Origin: JAWRCU01 sp033542235 | Lineage (GTDB): Bacteria; Pseudomonadota; Alphaproteobacteria; Rhizobiales; Rhizobiaceae | Reading direction: 5' to 3' | Assembly (NCBI RefSeq): GCF_033542235.1 | Contig: NZ_JAWRCU010000015.1 | Coordinates: forward strand, 1-64,000 | DNA: 64,000 bases | Part shown: piece by piece, positions 18,999-27,689 of the stretch | How the letters are laid out: each line of letters opens with the position of its first letter | Numbering within the stretch: the stretch's first letter is position 1 | Notes under the pieces: model-generated | The model's database searches: none | Seen by the model: only the letters and a program-made list of their open reading frames with translations | Told to the model about the DNA's origin: nothing | Translations under genes and position numbers: made by a program

Positions 18999-19769
18999 TC
19001 AGGCGCCCGCCACAGTCAGCCGAGCTCCTGCTTCCCTGAGCGCAGCGACTATGTTCTCTGGCGGGGCGATATCGGTGACGAGCTCGTCGAAGCCGTCGAA
19101 GCCGCAGACCTGAACCAGCCCCTGCCGGCCGAATTTGGTGTGGTCGGTGACCACCATCCGGCGCGAACCGCGCGTCAGCACCATGCGCGCGAATTCTGCC
19201 TCGTCGAGGTCGTAGTCCATGATGCCCCGGCCGGCATCCACGGCGCCGATCGAGATCACCGCATGGGTCACGCTGAAGCGGCTGACGAACTCGATGGCCG
19301 ACATGCCGAATGAGGCGCCGCTCTCGCTCCTGAGTTCCCCGCCTGCCATGTAGACTCTGTTGCCATTTACCGTCGCCAGCGTGCGGGCAATATCGGATGA
19401 GTTGGTGACGACGGTCAGCCGGCGATGGTTGATCAGCTCGCGCGCAAGGAAGCTCGTCGTCGCACCGGTGTCGAGCATGATCGACTCGCCGTCACGTATC
19501 GTTGCGGCGACGGCTTTGGCGATGGCGCGCTTGGCGTCGGCATTCTCGCGCATGCGCCGCTCGAACGGCGCTTCGCCGACGAAGGAGGGCAGCCCGATCG
19601 CGCCGTGCATCTTCAGCACTGCGCCGTCGCGCGTCAGCGGCTTCACGTCACGGCGCACGGTTTCCAGCGAGACCTCGAGCCGTGACGCCAGATCGGCGAT
19701 TGTGATCGTACCTGCCTCGCCGACGAGGCGAAGAATTTCCGCGTGTCGCCTGGAATGTTTCGTCACCAT
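18999..19769 (-). CDS. DeoR-family transcriptional regulator
   Basis: A 256-residue DeoR/GlpR-type repressor. Helix-turn-helix at about residues 20-45 (TITIADLASRLEVSLETVRRD), then a DeoRC sugar-phosphate sensor domain with the typical LDTGATTSFLARELI, VTNS and GGELR elements. It converges with the Rrf2/flavoprotein operon (7-bp gap) and faces away from the phosphotransferase gene at 20084. A sugar or polyol phosphate is the expected effector. A 20-bp-period direct repeat in the upstream region is a possible operator. Confidence 0.92.
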   Translation of the reverse strand: MVTKHSRRHAEILRLVGEAGTITIADLASRLEVSLETVRRDVKPLTRDGAVLKMHGAIGLPSFVGEAPFERRMRENADAKRAIAKAVAATIRDGESIMLDTGATTSFLARELINHRRLTVVTNSSDIARTLATVNGNRVYMAGGELRSESGASFGMSAIEFVSRFSVTHAVISIGAVDAGRGIMDYDLDEAEFARMVLTRGSRRMVVTDHTKFGRQGLVQVCGFDGFDELVTDIAPPENIVAALREAGARLTVAGA

Positions 19770-19857
19770 CGAGCCGATGCCTTTGACCGAAGACGCAGGA
19801 ATAGACTGTTTGCTTCCCCATCACCATTTCCGTTGCGTCGTCGCTCGGGACCGCCAG

Positions 19858-19890
19858 ATTGTTGGTGTTCTAACGATATTGTTGGTATTC
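19858..19890. promoter_or_regulatory. Direct repeat between DeoR and phosphotransferase genes
   Basis: ATTGTTGGTGTTC (19858-19870) and ATTGTTGGTATTC (19878-19890) match at 12 of 13 bases with a 20-bp period, about two helical turns. DeoR-family regulators commonly bind direct repeats. The 314-bp gap 19770-20083 contains no convincing gene otherwise; it can supply divergent promoters for deoR and the gene at 20084. Confidence 0.45.
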
Positions 19891-20083
19891 CATCAATTGC
19901 CCGAACCTGCTCGATCTTGCCGATCGCGATGGTTGGGTGCAAGCAAAACAGTCAAAAACCAACAGAGTGGCGTTGACTTTGGTCATAAGGCTGCCGAAAT
20001 TGCTGGCCCGTGAACCGACTGGCCGATCCTTTCGTTCTCATTCAGGCAACCGCGGATCCGGCATCCCGGGGCCGGATGTGACT

Positions 20084-20962
20084 ATGTCGGAAGACCTCAT
20101 TCGCGCTCTGCCGATCTGGCGAGGCTCGATCTTCATCGAGCCGTTGAAGGGCGGTCTCTCCAACGAGAGTTGGTTGGTCAAGGACCGCGTCGGGCGTCAT
20201 GTCGTGCGGCTCGGCAAGGATTATCCGTTCCACCATGTTTTCCGGGAACGCGAGATCATGACTGCGCGCGCCGCCGCCCAGGCCGGTTTCGCGCCGGAAG
20301 TGCGTTATTCCGAGCCGGGGGTCATCGTGACAGCCTATCTCGGCGCCAAGACTTATGGCGCTGAGGACGTGCGCGCCAATATCAAGCGCATTGCCCGCAT
20401 CATGCGCAGCTTCCATGAAGAGATGCCGAGGCACGTCTCCGGCGCGGGCTTCATGTTCTGGCCGTTCCACGTAATCCGTGATTATGCGCGCACGCTGGAG
20501 GCGGCCAACAGTCGCATGACGCGGGCGCTCCCTTCCTACCTTGCGCTCGCCGAAGAGCTGGAGGCCGCGCAGACGGCGCTGCCGATCGTCTTCGGCCACA
20601 ACGACCTCCTGCCGGCGAACTTCCTCGACGACGGCAAGCGGCTCTGGCTGATCGATTTCGAATATGCCGGCTTCTCGACCGCGATGTTCGACCTTGCGGG
20701 TGTGGCCTCCAATGCCAGCATGACTGCGGCGGAATCCGAGATGCTGCTCGCTGCCTATTTCGGCAGCGCTCCGAGCGCGGAGATCCGCCGTTCGCATGCG
20801 GCCATGCAATGCGCTTCGCTGCTGCGCGAGGCGATGTGGAGCATGGTCTCCGAGCTCCATCTCGACGCGCCCGGCGTCGACTACGTCGCCTATACCGACG
20901 AGAATCTCAGCCGGCTCGACGCGGCGCTGGACGCCTATCACTCAGCCTATGGAAAGTCGTGA
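20084..20962 (+). CDS. Choline/ethanolamine kinase-like phosphotransferase (APH fold)
   Basis: A 292-residue aminoglycoside-phosphotransferase/choline-kinase fold protein. The ATP-binding start GGLSNESWLVKD (residues about 18-29), the Brenner motif GHNDLLPANFL and the metal-binding IDFEYAG are intact. It probably phosphorylates choline, ethanolamine or a related amino-alcohol in the cytoplasm. The frame is open to 19937 but the start MSEDLIRALPIW fits the family better. It lies 116 bp upstream of the dimethylglycine dehydrogenase-like gene in the same direction, consistent with choline or betaine metabolism. Confidence 0.85.
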   Translation: MSEDLIRALPIWRGSIFIEPLKGGLSNESWLVKDRVGRHVVRLGKDYPFHHVFREREIMTARAAAQAGFAPEVRYSEPGVIVTAYLGAKTYGAEDVRANIKRIARIMRSFHEEMPRHVSGAGFMFWPFHVIRDYARTLEAANSRMTRALPSYLALAEELEAAQTALPIVFGHNDLLPANFLDDGKRLWLIDFEYAGFSTAMFDLAGVASNASMTAAESEMLLAAYFGSAPSAEIRRSHAAMQCASLLREAMWSMVSELHLDAPGVDYVAYTDENLSRLDAALDAYHSAYGKS

Positions 20963-21078
20963 CTTGAGATGACGGCGCAAACTGAATCTGCAACGCAGCT
21001 GCTTCTTCGCAGCCCCATCCGGCCTGCCGGCAGGCAAGAGGGGGCTCTGCGGGGCGCCAAGCGGGCGAAGCTTGAGTC

Positions 21079-23538
21079 ATGAACACGAGCCTTCCCGGCC
21101 ATGCCGAGATCGTCGTGATCGGCGGGGGCATCATCGGCTGCTCGACGGCCTATCATCTTGCCCGCGACCACAGGGCGGACGTGGTTCTGATCGAGCAGGG
21201 CAAGCTCACCTCGGGCTCGACCTGGCACGCGGCCGGTCTTGTCGGTCAGTTGCGATCGTCCGCCTCGATCACGCGCGTGCTCAAATATTCGGTCGACCTC
21301 TACAAGGGGCTCGAGGCCGAGACAGGGCTCGCGACCGGCTGGAAGATGACCGGCTGCCTGCGCCTGGCGACCAATGAGAATCGCTGGACGGAGTTCAAGC
21401 GGCTCGCCACCACGGCGAGGAGCTTCGGCATGGAAATGCATCTGATCTCGGCAGCCGAGGTAAAGAGAATGTGGCCGTTGATGGAGACCGGCGACCTTAT
21501 CGGCGCTTCCTGGCTGCCGACCGACGGCCAGGCGAGCCCCTCCGACATTGCCCAGTCGCTCGCGAGGGGCGCAAGGATGCATGGCGCGAAACTGTTCGAG
21601 GATGTGCGCGTCACCGGCTTCGAGATGAAGGACGGCCGCATCGTCAAGGTCAAGACGACCCGGGGCGACATCGCTTGCGAGAAGGCGGTCAATTGCGCCG
21701 GCCAGTGGGCGCGGCAGGTCGGCGCTTTGGCCGGCGTCAACGTGCCGCTCCAGCCGGTCAAGCATCAGTACATCGTTACCGAAAGGATCGAGGGCCTGGC
21801 CCCAGACGCGCCGACCATCCGAGATCCCGACCGCCGCACCTATTTCAAGGAGGAGGTCGGCGGGCTGGTGATGGGCGGCTACGAGCCCAACCCCGAGGCG
21901 TGGGCGACAGGTCTGCCCGGCGGCGATGTCCCGGACGACTGGCAGTTCCGGCTGTTCGATGACGACTGGGATCATTTCGAGCAGCATATGACTGAGGCTA
22001 TTGCCCGCGTTCCGGCGCTCGCGAAGGCCGGCGTCAAGCAGATGGTCAATGGGCCCGAGAGCTTCACGCCGGACGGCAATTTCATCCTCGGGCTCGCGCC
22101 CGAATGCGCCAACATGTTCGTCGGTGCCGGCTTCAACGCCTTCGGCATAGCGTCGGGCGGCGGCGCCGGCTGGGCGCTCGCGGAATGGGTGGTGAACGGC
22201 GAGGCGCCGCTTGACCTCTGGACGGTCGACATCCGCCGCTTCTCGAACCTCCACCGCGACCGCGACTGGGTGCGCGAGCGCACGCTGGAAGCCTATGGCA
22301 AGCATTACACCATCGCCTTTCCCCATGAAGAATATGAGACCGGCCGACCGCGCATCGTCTCGCCGCTTTACGAGCGGCTGAAGAAGCACCGCGCGGTCTT
22401 CGGCTCCAAGCTCGGCTGGGAACGGCCGAACTGGTTTGCTCCGGAGGGGGTCGAGCCCAAGGACGTCTATTCCATGGGCCGGCAGAACTGGTTCGGACCG
22501 GTCGGTGAGGAGCACCGGCATGTGCGCGAGAAGGTCGGCATTTTCGACCAGTCGTCCTTCGCCAAATACGAGCTTTCGGGAAAGGATGCGCTGAAGGCGC
22601 TCGACTGGATCTGCGCCAACGACATTGCAAAGCCTGCTGGCCGGCTCACCTACACGCAGCTCCTCAACTCGCGCGGCGGCATCGAGGCCGACCTCACGAT
22701 CGCGCGGATTGCGGAAGAGCGCTTCTACATCGTCACCGGCACGGGCTTCCGCACGCATGATTTCGGCTGGATCAGCGACCATATAGGCAGGGGACTCGAC
22801 GCCAGGCTCGACGACGTGACGGAAGAGTTCGGCACATTGTCGCTGATGGGGCCGAAGGCGCGGGACGTGCTTACCGGCGTGACCGGGGCCGATGTCTCCA
22901 ACGCCGCGTTCCCATTCGGCCATGTCCGCGAGATCGCGATCGCCGGTCAGACCGTGCGCGCGCTGCGCGTCACCTATGTCGGCGAGCTCGGCTGGGAATT
23001 GCATGTGCCGATCGGCGCGACCGGCAAAGTCTTCGATGCGCTGATGGAGGCCGGCAAGCCATACGACGTTCGTCCGGTCGGCTACCGGGCGCTGGAATCT
23101 CTGCGCCTCGAGAAATTCTATCGCGCCTGGGGCTCGGACATCACGCCGAATGACACCCCCCTGGAAGCTGGGCTCGGCTGGGCCGTGAAGCTCAGCAAGG
23201 ACAAGAATTTTCTCGGCCGCCGCGCGCTGGAGGGTATGAAGGACGCTGCGCCGACCAAGCGGCTAGTTGCCTTCACGGCGGCAGATCAGGGCGTGGTGCT
23301 GCTCGGCCGCGAGACGATCCTGAGGAACGGCGAGCCGGTCGGCTACCTCACCTCGGGCGGCTACGGCTACACCGTCGGCGCCAATATCGGCTTCGGCTAT
23401 GTGCGCAACGGCAACGGCGTCACCGATGCGTTCCTGACAGACGGCGAATATGAGCTGGTGGTCGCGATGCAGCCGGTGAAGGCGGAGCTTCACTTGCAGC
23501 CGCTGTATGATCCCAAGGGAGAGCGGGTGAAGGGGTGA
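21079..23538 (+). CDS. Dimethylglycine/sarcosine dehydrogenase-like FAD protein with GcvT domain
   Basis: An 819-residue two-part flavoenzyme. The N-terminal DAO-type FAD domain has GGGIIGCSTAYHL at residues 15-27 and His50 in SGSTWHAAG, the position of covalent FAD attachment in dimethylglycine dehydrogenase. From about residue 430 a FAO_M/GcvT folate-binding region follows (WELHVPIGATGKVF, GYRALESLRLEKFYRAWGSD). Such enzymes demethylate dimethylglycine or sarcosine, pass electrons to ETF and the C1 unit to tetrahydrofolate. Exact substrate is not decidable from sequence. The ribosome site is weak (TTGAG). Confidence 0.9.
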   Translation: MNTSLPGHAEIVVIGGGIIGCSTAYHLARDHRADVVLIEQGKLTSGSTWHAAGLVGQLRSSASITRVLKYSVDLYKGLEAETGLATGWKMTGCLRLATNENRWTEFKRLATTARSFGMEMHLISAAEVKRMWPLMETGDLIGASWLPTDGQASPSDIAQSLARGARMHGAKLFEDVRVTGFEMKDGRIVKVKTTRGDIACEKAVNCAGQWARQVGALAGVNVPLQPVKHQYIVTERIEGLAPDAPTIRDPDRRTYFKEEVGGLVMGGYEPNPEAWATGLPGGDVPDDWQFRLFDDDWDHFEQHMTEAIARVPALAKAGVKQMVNGPESFTPDGNFILGLAPECANMFVGAGFNAFGIASGGGAGWALAEWVVNGEAPLDLWTVDIRRFSNLHRDRDWVRERTLEAYGKHYTIAFPHEEYETGRPRIVSPLYERLKKHRAVFGSKLGWERPNWFAPEGVEPKDVYSMGRQNWFGPVGEEHRHVREKVGIFDQSSFAKYELSGKDALKALDWICANDIAKPAGRLTYTQLLNSRGGIEADLTIARIAEERFYIVTGTGFRTHDFGWISDHIGRGLDARLDDVTEEFGTLSLMGPKARDVLTGVTGADVSNAAFPFGHVREIAIAGQTVRALRVTYVGELGWELHVPIGATGKVFDALMEAGKPYDVRPVGYRALESLRLEKFYRAWGSDITPNDTPLEAGLGWAVKLSKDKNFLGRRALEGMKDAAPTKRLVAFTAADQGVVLLGRETILRNGEPVGYLTSGGYGYTVGANIGFGYVRNGNGVTDAFLTDGEYELVVAMQPVKAELHLQPLYDPKGERVKG

Positions 23539-23677
23539 ATGGCAAAGGCGGCCCATGTGACGCGGCGCTGGTGATCCCCTGCCGCTTGTGGGCAGGGTGG
23601 GGGTGCCTCGGCTCTTACCTTGACAGGTCAGCCGAAGCAGATGCCAGCCTCTCTGGCTTGGATTGGCGCGCCCCGCA

Positions 23678-23840
23678 CCCCCCTCTGTCCTGCCGGACAT
23701 CTCCCCCCAAGGGGGGAGATCGAACGGCCGCCTTGGTTTCGCAGATCGCGAATCTTGGAGAATGGCGAAACCCTCGATGACAGCCAATCTCCCCCCTTGC
23801 GGGGGAGATGTCCGGCAGGACAGAGACAGGACAGGGGGGG
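23678..23840. repeat. Palindromic intergenic repeat, family B, copy 2
   Basis: Second copy of the family-B palindrome, between the dehydrogenase gene and the converging metallo-hydrolase gene (gap 23539-23916). Its right end carries an extra ACAGGACAG-type duplication before the terminal G-run, so the outer arms are not exactly matched. The rest of the 378-bp gap shows no gene. Confidence 0.9.
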
Positions 23841-23916
23841 TACTGTCCCGCCGACCCTATCCGTCGCACCTCCCAAATGCGATTGCCCTGCCGTTTCACG
23901 GGGGCAGCGCCAACGA

Positions 23917-24939
23917 TCAAACTTTATGATTGGTACCAGCCTCGACGACAGCTTGGCCGGTGAAATGCTCCTCGAATTCTCGCCTCAGCTCATCTTCCTT
24001 TTCGAGATAGCGGGCAGAAAAGTGCATCGGGAAAGCCCGCGCTACACCGGCTGAGCGGGCGATGTCGCCCGCCTGTGCTGCGGTCAGGTGGCGTCGCGAC
24101 GCGGCCAGCTCGCGATCCTGATCCAGGTAGCCGGCCTCGATGTAGAGCCGGTCGGCGTTCCGCGCGAGATTGACGGCGGCCGCTACATTCTCCGGCGTGT
24201 GGGCTAGGTCAGTCGCATAGGCGATCCGCTGGCCGGGCCCGATATTGAGGGCGTCCGCCTCGGTCAGCTCATCCAGCGAGACCTGGCGGTCGCCAACCGT
24301 GATCTCGGTCTCCGGCGGATCGCCGCGCCTGACCAGATGCTTGGCCTTGGTCAGCCAGGGGCCGACCGCCAGGCCGAGTTCGTCGAGACGCGGCTTGTGG
24401 ACGTTGACCCTCATCTTCTCCTGGAATGCAAAGGCCAGGGACGGGATTCCGTGGTCGAGCATCGCTCCCTCGACGAGAAACTCCGGATCGTCCAGCAGGA
24501 TACCGGCAGCGGTTTGCGGCGGCTCCGTCTCTTCGCGCGCGAATGCTCTTCGAGCCCTAAAAAGGCTCTGCCGGACAAAGCCGGCGGGCGTCCAATCGGC
24601 GACGGAAAGGCTGAGGTCGGTCGAGTGGGCGCCGAGCAGGTTCCAGGTATACGCCTTGAGCTTGGCCTCGACCGCGTCCCCGATGCCCGGCGGACCCGTC
24701 AAATGGAGGCTGACGGGCTGATACAGCACCGAGCGGAGCAGCCGGTCGAAGCCTGCGAAGTGGTCCATATGCATGTGCGAGACGAACACATGGCTCACGC
24801 GCACGATCTCGCGCGTGGAAAGCGGCGTGAGGTAGCCGAGGTCGAAAAGAAGCGCCCGCCGGCGGAATCTGAAATCCAGGAAGAGAACGGGATCGGAGAA
24901 GGGTTCATTTACGAGCTTCGGCTGGATCAGATCAGGCAC
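23917..24939 (-). CDS. Metallo-beta-lactamase-fold hydrolase (RNase Z-like)
   Basis: A 340-residue MBL-fold protein. The zinc motif HMHMDH lies in VSHMHMDHFAGFDRLLR, a second metal Asp/His pair is likely in YATDLAHTPEN, and a late His is in FPMHFSARY. The layout is closest to RNase Z-like or ElaC-type family members but lacks an obvious RNase Z exosite arm, so tRNA processing is not asserted. GTG at 24939 (VPDLIQPK) is preferred, with GGAGCAAGG upstream; the in-frame ATG at 25014 would add 25 low-complexity residues. Confidence 0.8.
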   Translation of the reverse strand: MPDLIQPKLVNEPFSDPVLFLDFRFRRRALLFDLGYLTPLSTREIVRVSHVFVSHMHMDHFAGFDRLLRSVLYQPVSLHLTGPPGIGDAVEAKLKAYTWNLLGAHSTDLSLSVADWTPAGFVRQSLFRARRAFAREETEPPQTAAGILLDDPEFLVEGAMLDHGIPSLAFAFQEKMRVNVHKPRLDELGLAVGPWLTKAKHLVRRGDPPETEITVGDRQVSLDELTEADALNIGPGQRIAYATDLAHTPENVAAAVNLARNADRLYIEAGYLDQDRELAASRRHLTAAQAGDIARSAGVARAFPMHFSARYLEKEDELRREFEEHFTGQAVVEAGTNHKV

Positions 24940-25096
24940 GGACCTTGCTCCGAGGGAAGGCTGATGAGGCGAGGCCGGCGCGGCTTGCGAACGGTCACGG
25001 CAGGGCGACGGCATGCCCGCATAACTTGTCTCAAGGGTGGAAAACCTATCGCCTCACGCGTAAAGAGGCCACCCTGCCACCAAGGGAGAAGTTGAG

Positions 25097-25822
25097 ATGG
25101 ATAAGAGGGCCGATCAGGAGCACTGGTCCCGCTTTGCCGACGAATGGATCGCCTGGGCGCGCACCCCGAACCATGACGCGTTCTGGTCTTACCGAAGCTC
25201 TCTCGCCAAATTTGTCGGCCGCGGCAGCGGCGAAGCGCTGGATGTCGGCTGCGGGGAAGGGCGCGTTTCGCGCGAACTGAAAGCGCTGGGATACCGCGTG
25301 ACGGCCTGCGATCCCGTCGCGGATTTCATTGCTGCCGCCGAGGCGGCCGATTCCGCGCACGAATATGTGGTCGCCAGCGCGATCGACCTTCCGTTCGAGG
25401 CCGGCAGCTTCCCATTGGTCGTCGCCTACAACATGCTGATGGACGTCGAAGATGTTCCCTCGGCGCTGAAGGAGATCAGGCGCGTGATGCGCCCGGCGGG
25501 CGAACTGATCATCTCGGTCGTCCATCCGCTCGCCGATCATGGGCGGTTCGACGGGGACGAGCCGGACGCTCCTTTTGTCGTCAAAGCCAGCTACTACGGG
25601 CGGCAGCGTTTTGAAGACGTGGAAGAGCGCAATGGTCTCAAGATGCATTTTGCCGGCTGGTCGCAGCCGCTGGAAGCCTATGCGGCCGCGCTCGAGGCGG
25701 CTGGCCTGGCCATAACGTCTGTCCGCGAGCCTGTGCCGACCCCTGGCGAAGGCCCGAGCCACATCGAGAGATGGTCGCGGTTCCCGCTCTTTCTCTGGCT
25801 GAAGGCACGTCCTCTGGCGTGA
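25097..25822 (+). CDS. Class I SAM-dependent methyltransferase
   Basis: A 241-residue Methyltransf_11-type enzyme. Motif I LDVGCGEGRVSRE is near residues 48-60, an acidic loop ACDPVADF follows, and the motif II/III region is FPLVVAYNMLMDVEDV. It resembles UbiE-like small-molecule methyltransferases; the substrate is unknown. Ribosome site AAGGGAGAAGTTGAG precedes the ATG. It is divergent from the metallo-hydrolase gene and convergent with another methyltransferase, with a strong palindrome between the two. Confidence 0.87.
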   Translation: MDKRADQEHWSRFADEWIAWARTPNHDAFWSYRSSLAKFVGRGSGEALDVGCGEGRVSRELKALGYRVTACDPVADFIAAAEAADSAHEYVVASAIDLPFEAGSFPLVVAYNMLMDVEDVPSALKEIRRVMRPAGELIISVVHPLADHGRFDGDEPDAPFVVKASYYGRQRFEDVEERNGLKMHFAGWSQPLEAYAAALEAAGLAITSVREPVPTPGEGPSHIERWSRFPLFLWLKARPLA

Positions 25823-25836
25823 GGCTGGACGGGGCG

Positions 25837-25864
25837 ATCGCCTATGAGGTCGACCCCCACTCCG
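25837..25864. repeat. Dispersed 28-bp repeat, copy 1
   Basis: A 28-bp stretch centred on CCTATGAGGTCGACCCCC is identical to 45607-45634. Here it is followed by the perfect hairpin GGTTCGC-TTC-GCGAACC (25864-25880), absent from the other copy. It lies between two convergent methyltransferase genes and has no coding role. Confidence 0.7.
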
Positions 25865-25900
25865 GTTCGCTTCGCGAACCACCTCTCGCCCGTCGCGATC

Positions 25901-25972
25901 GCATATGGAAGGCGCGGCGCTGGTGCCCCCTCCCCATAAGGGCGAGGGGGGCACCAGCGCCGCGCCATATGC
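25901..25972. repeat. Very stable intergenic hairpin
   Basis: Outer arms GCATAT/ATATGC enclose a 22-bp stem (25911-25932 pairing with 25944-25966, one bulged G) around an 11-nt loop. It sits between convergent genes and could stop or stabilise both transcripts, though no T-run follows. Its size and symmetry resemble the dispersed palindromic repeats elsewhere in the window. Confidence 0.75.
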
Positions 25973-26028
25973 GATTGCCCTGGGCCGGTCGGAGCGAAGC
26001 CGCCCGTCGCCCTCACGCCATAGGCCGT

Positions 26029-26805
26029 TCACGAGCCGGGCTTGAACGCCTGGAAGAGCCCGACATCGATTGAGTGGCTCCCGTCCGGCTCGGTCTCGTA
26101 GTGGCGCGTGGCGATCTCCGAGACGGAGGTCTGCAGCGCCCTTATGGCGTCGACCTGGACCTTGGGCGTTCCGATACGCTCGACCCAGCTCGCGAAATCG
26201 AGGCGCAGGCGGAAATGACTGGTCGCGCGCACCAGGAGCCCGGCGCCGGCGAGCGAGGCTTCCCACTCGGCGCGCGAATAGTTGCGCACATGCGAGCAGT
26301 CACGCAGCATCTCGAGCGTCTGGAAATACGTGTCGAGCAGCGGCACGCCGGGCGACACGCTGTCGATGAAGACCGCCATGCCGCCAGGCTTGAGCACTCG
26401 GGCCGCTTCGCGCAGGCCGGCCCCGAAGTCCCGCCAATGATGCGCGCTGAAGCGGCTCAACGCGATATCGAAGCTGGCATCGGCGAAAGGGAGCTTCTCG
26501 GCCACGCCTTGCTCGGTCGTGACGTTGTCGAAGCCTCGTTCCCGTGCTGCTCGCGCCACCACCTCCAGCATCTCGGGCGAGAGGTCGTAGGCCACGACCT
26601 CGCGTACACGTGGCGCGAGGTTGAAGGTGACATGGCCGCCGCCGCAGCCGAGATCGAGCGCCCGGGCATCTTGTCGCTCGCCAATCAGCGCCGCCAGCGC
26701 GTCGAGATCGGCGCCGCGCGCATGTACGCTGCTCCTGAGATAGGCTTCGGCACGCGACCCAAACTGGCCGCCCACCAAGGTTTCGTGACTTTTTCCGTCG
26801 GACAT
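26029..26805 (-). CDS. Class I SAM-dependent methyltransferase
   Basis: A 258-residue Methyltransf_11 protein: motif I LDLGCGGGHVTFNLA near residues 50-64, VVAYDLSPEML next, and AARVLKPGGMAVFID as the post-I signature. It is similar to YcgJ/UbiE-like methyltransferases. It is transcribed divergently from the XRE regulator at 26897; the shared 91-bp gap holds repeated TACTGGT motifs, suggesting that the regulator controls it. Confidence 0.87.
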   Translation of the reverse strand: MSDGKSHETLVGGQFGSRAEAYLRSSVHARGADLDALAALIGERQDARALDLGCGGGHVTFNLAPRVREVVAYDLSPEMLEVVARAARERGFDNVTTEQGVAEKLPFADASFDIALSRFSAHHWRDFGAGLREAARVLKPGGMAVFIDSVSPGVPLLDTYFQTLEMLRDCSHVRNYSRAEWEASLAGAGLLVRATSHFRLRLDFASWVERIGTPKVQVDAIRALQTSVSEIATRHYETEPDGSHSIDVGLFQAFKPGS

Positions 26806-26853
26806 TGCTTGCTCTCGCTGGCTCGTTCGATTGCATGCATATCAGCGGCCATG

Positions 26854-26883
26854 TACTGGTGTGAGGACCAATTTTATACTGGT
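26854..26883. promoter_or_regulatory. Candidate operator between methyltransferase and XRE genes
   Basis: TACTGGT occurs at 26854-26860 and 26877-26883. The first overlaps the palindrome TGGT-N6-ACCA (26857-26870) and the second overlaps ATAC-TG-GTAT. Placement in a short divergent gap next to an XRE gene supports an operator role; the protein that binds is inferred. Confidence 0.45.
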
Positions 26884-26896
26884 ATGAAAATCCACC

Positions 26897-27685
26897 ATGA
26901 TCGCTACGCAATCCAGGCAGCAGCAGCGCGAGCTGGGCGACTTCGTCCGGGCGCAGCGGGAGAGGCTCAAGCCCGCGGATGTGGGGCTGCCGGCGGGACC
27001 GCGGCGTCGGACCTCCGGGCTGAGAAGGGAGGAGGTGGCGCAGCTCTGCGGGCTCTCCGTCACCTGGTACACATGGCTGGAACAGGGTCGCGACATGATG
27101 CTTTCCGTGGCGGCCCTGGCTCGGCTTGCGCGAGCGTTGAGGCTTGGCCGCGCCGAGCGGGCATATCTGTTCGAGCTCGCAGGCAAGCGTGATCCCAGCC
27201 AGGGCGAAGGCGAGATCAGTCTCGTTCCTGCGGCGACGCTGGCCTCAGTCGACCTGATCGCGGCACCGGCCTACATCCTCGACCGAAGCTGGACCGCCCG
27301 AAGCTGGAACCGGCAGGCGGAGCGGCTGTTCGTGGGCTGGCTCGACACACCGGCCGACCGCAACCTCCTGCGCTTCATCTTCCTGGAACCCGCGGCCCGT
27401 TCACTGATCAGCGACTACGAGACCCGCGCCCGGCGCGTCGTCGCGGAGTTCCGCGCCGATGTCAGCGCCCATCTGGACGACCCGGCCGTGCGCCTGCTCA
27501 TCACCGAGCTTAGAAGCCAAAGCCAGAACTTCGAACGTTTCTGGGACGAGCACGGGGTGCTCGGCCGCGAAGGGGGCGAGAGGACATTCAACCATCCGCA
27601 GGACGGCCTCGTGCGCTACCAGCAGGTGACGTTCATGCTTGCCGGGCACGCTGATTACAAGCTGACGATACTGACGCCGAGCTGA
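26897..27685 (+). CDS. XRE-family regulator with MmyB-like sensor domain
   Basis: A 262-residue regulator: N-terminal helix-turn-helix (RRTSGLRREEVAQLCGLS...WYTWLEQGRD, about residues 35-70) and a C-terminal PAS-like MmyB ligand-binding domain (APAYILDRSWTARSWN onward). Members of this family usually control an adjacent oxidoreductase or methyltransferase gene in response to a hydrophobic ligand. Here the divergent methyltransferase at 26029-26805 is the likely target. Confidence 0.9.
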   Translation: MIATQSRQQQRELGDFVRAQRERLKPADVGLPAGPRRRTSGLRREEVAQLCGLSVTWYTWLEQGRDMMLSVAALARLARALRLGRAERAYLFELAGKRDPSQGEGEISLVPAATLASVDLIAAPAYILDRSWTARSWNRQAERLFVGWLDTPADRNLLRFIFLEPAARSLISDYETRARRVVAEFRADVSAHLDDPAVRLLITELRSQSQNFERFWDEHGVLGREGGERTFNHPQDGLVRYQQVTFMLAGHADYKLTILTPS

Positions 27686-27689
27686 GCCG

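Noticed and set aside
20947..23004. A 685-codon open frame antisense to the dimethylglycine dehydrogenase-like gene
   Set aside because: It is a codon-bias shadow in GC-rich DNA; the opposite strand carries clear FAD and GcvT motifs.
23539..23780. Short open frames reading LSCRTSPPKGG or SPLVGEMSGRTEGG
   Set aside because: They are translations of the family-B palindrome, and the same peptides appear at each copy of the repeat.
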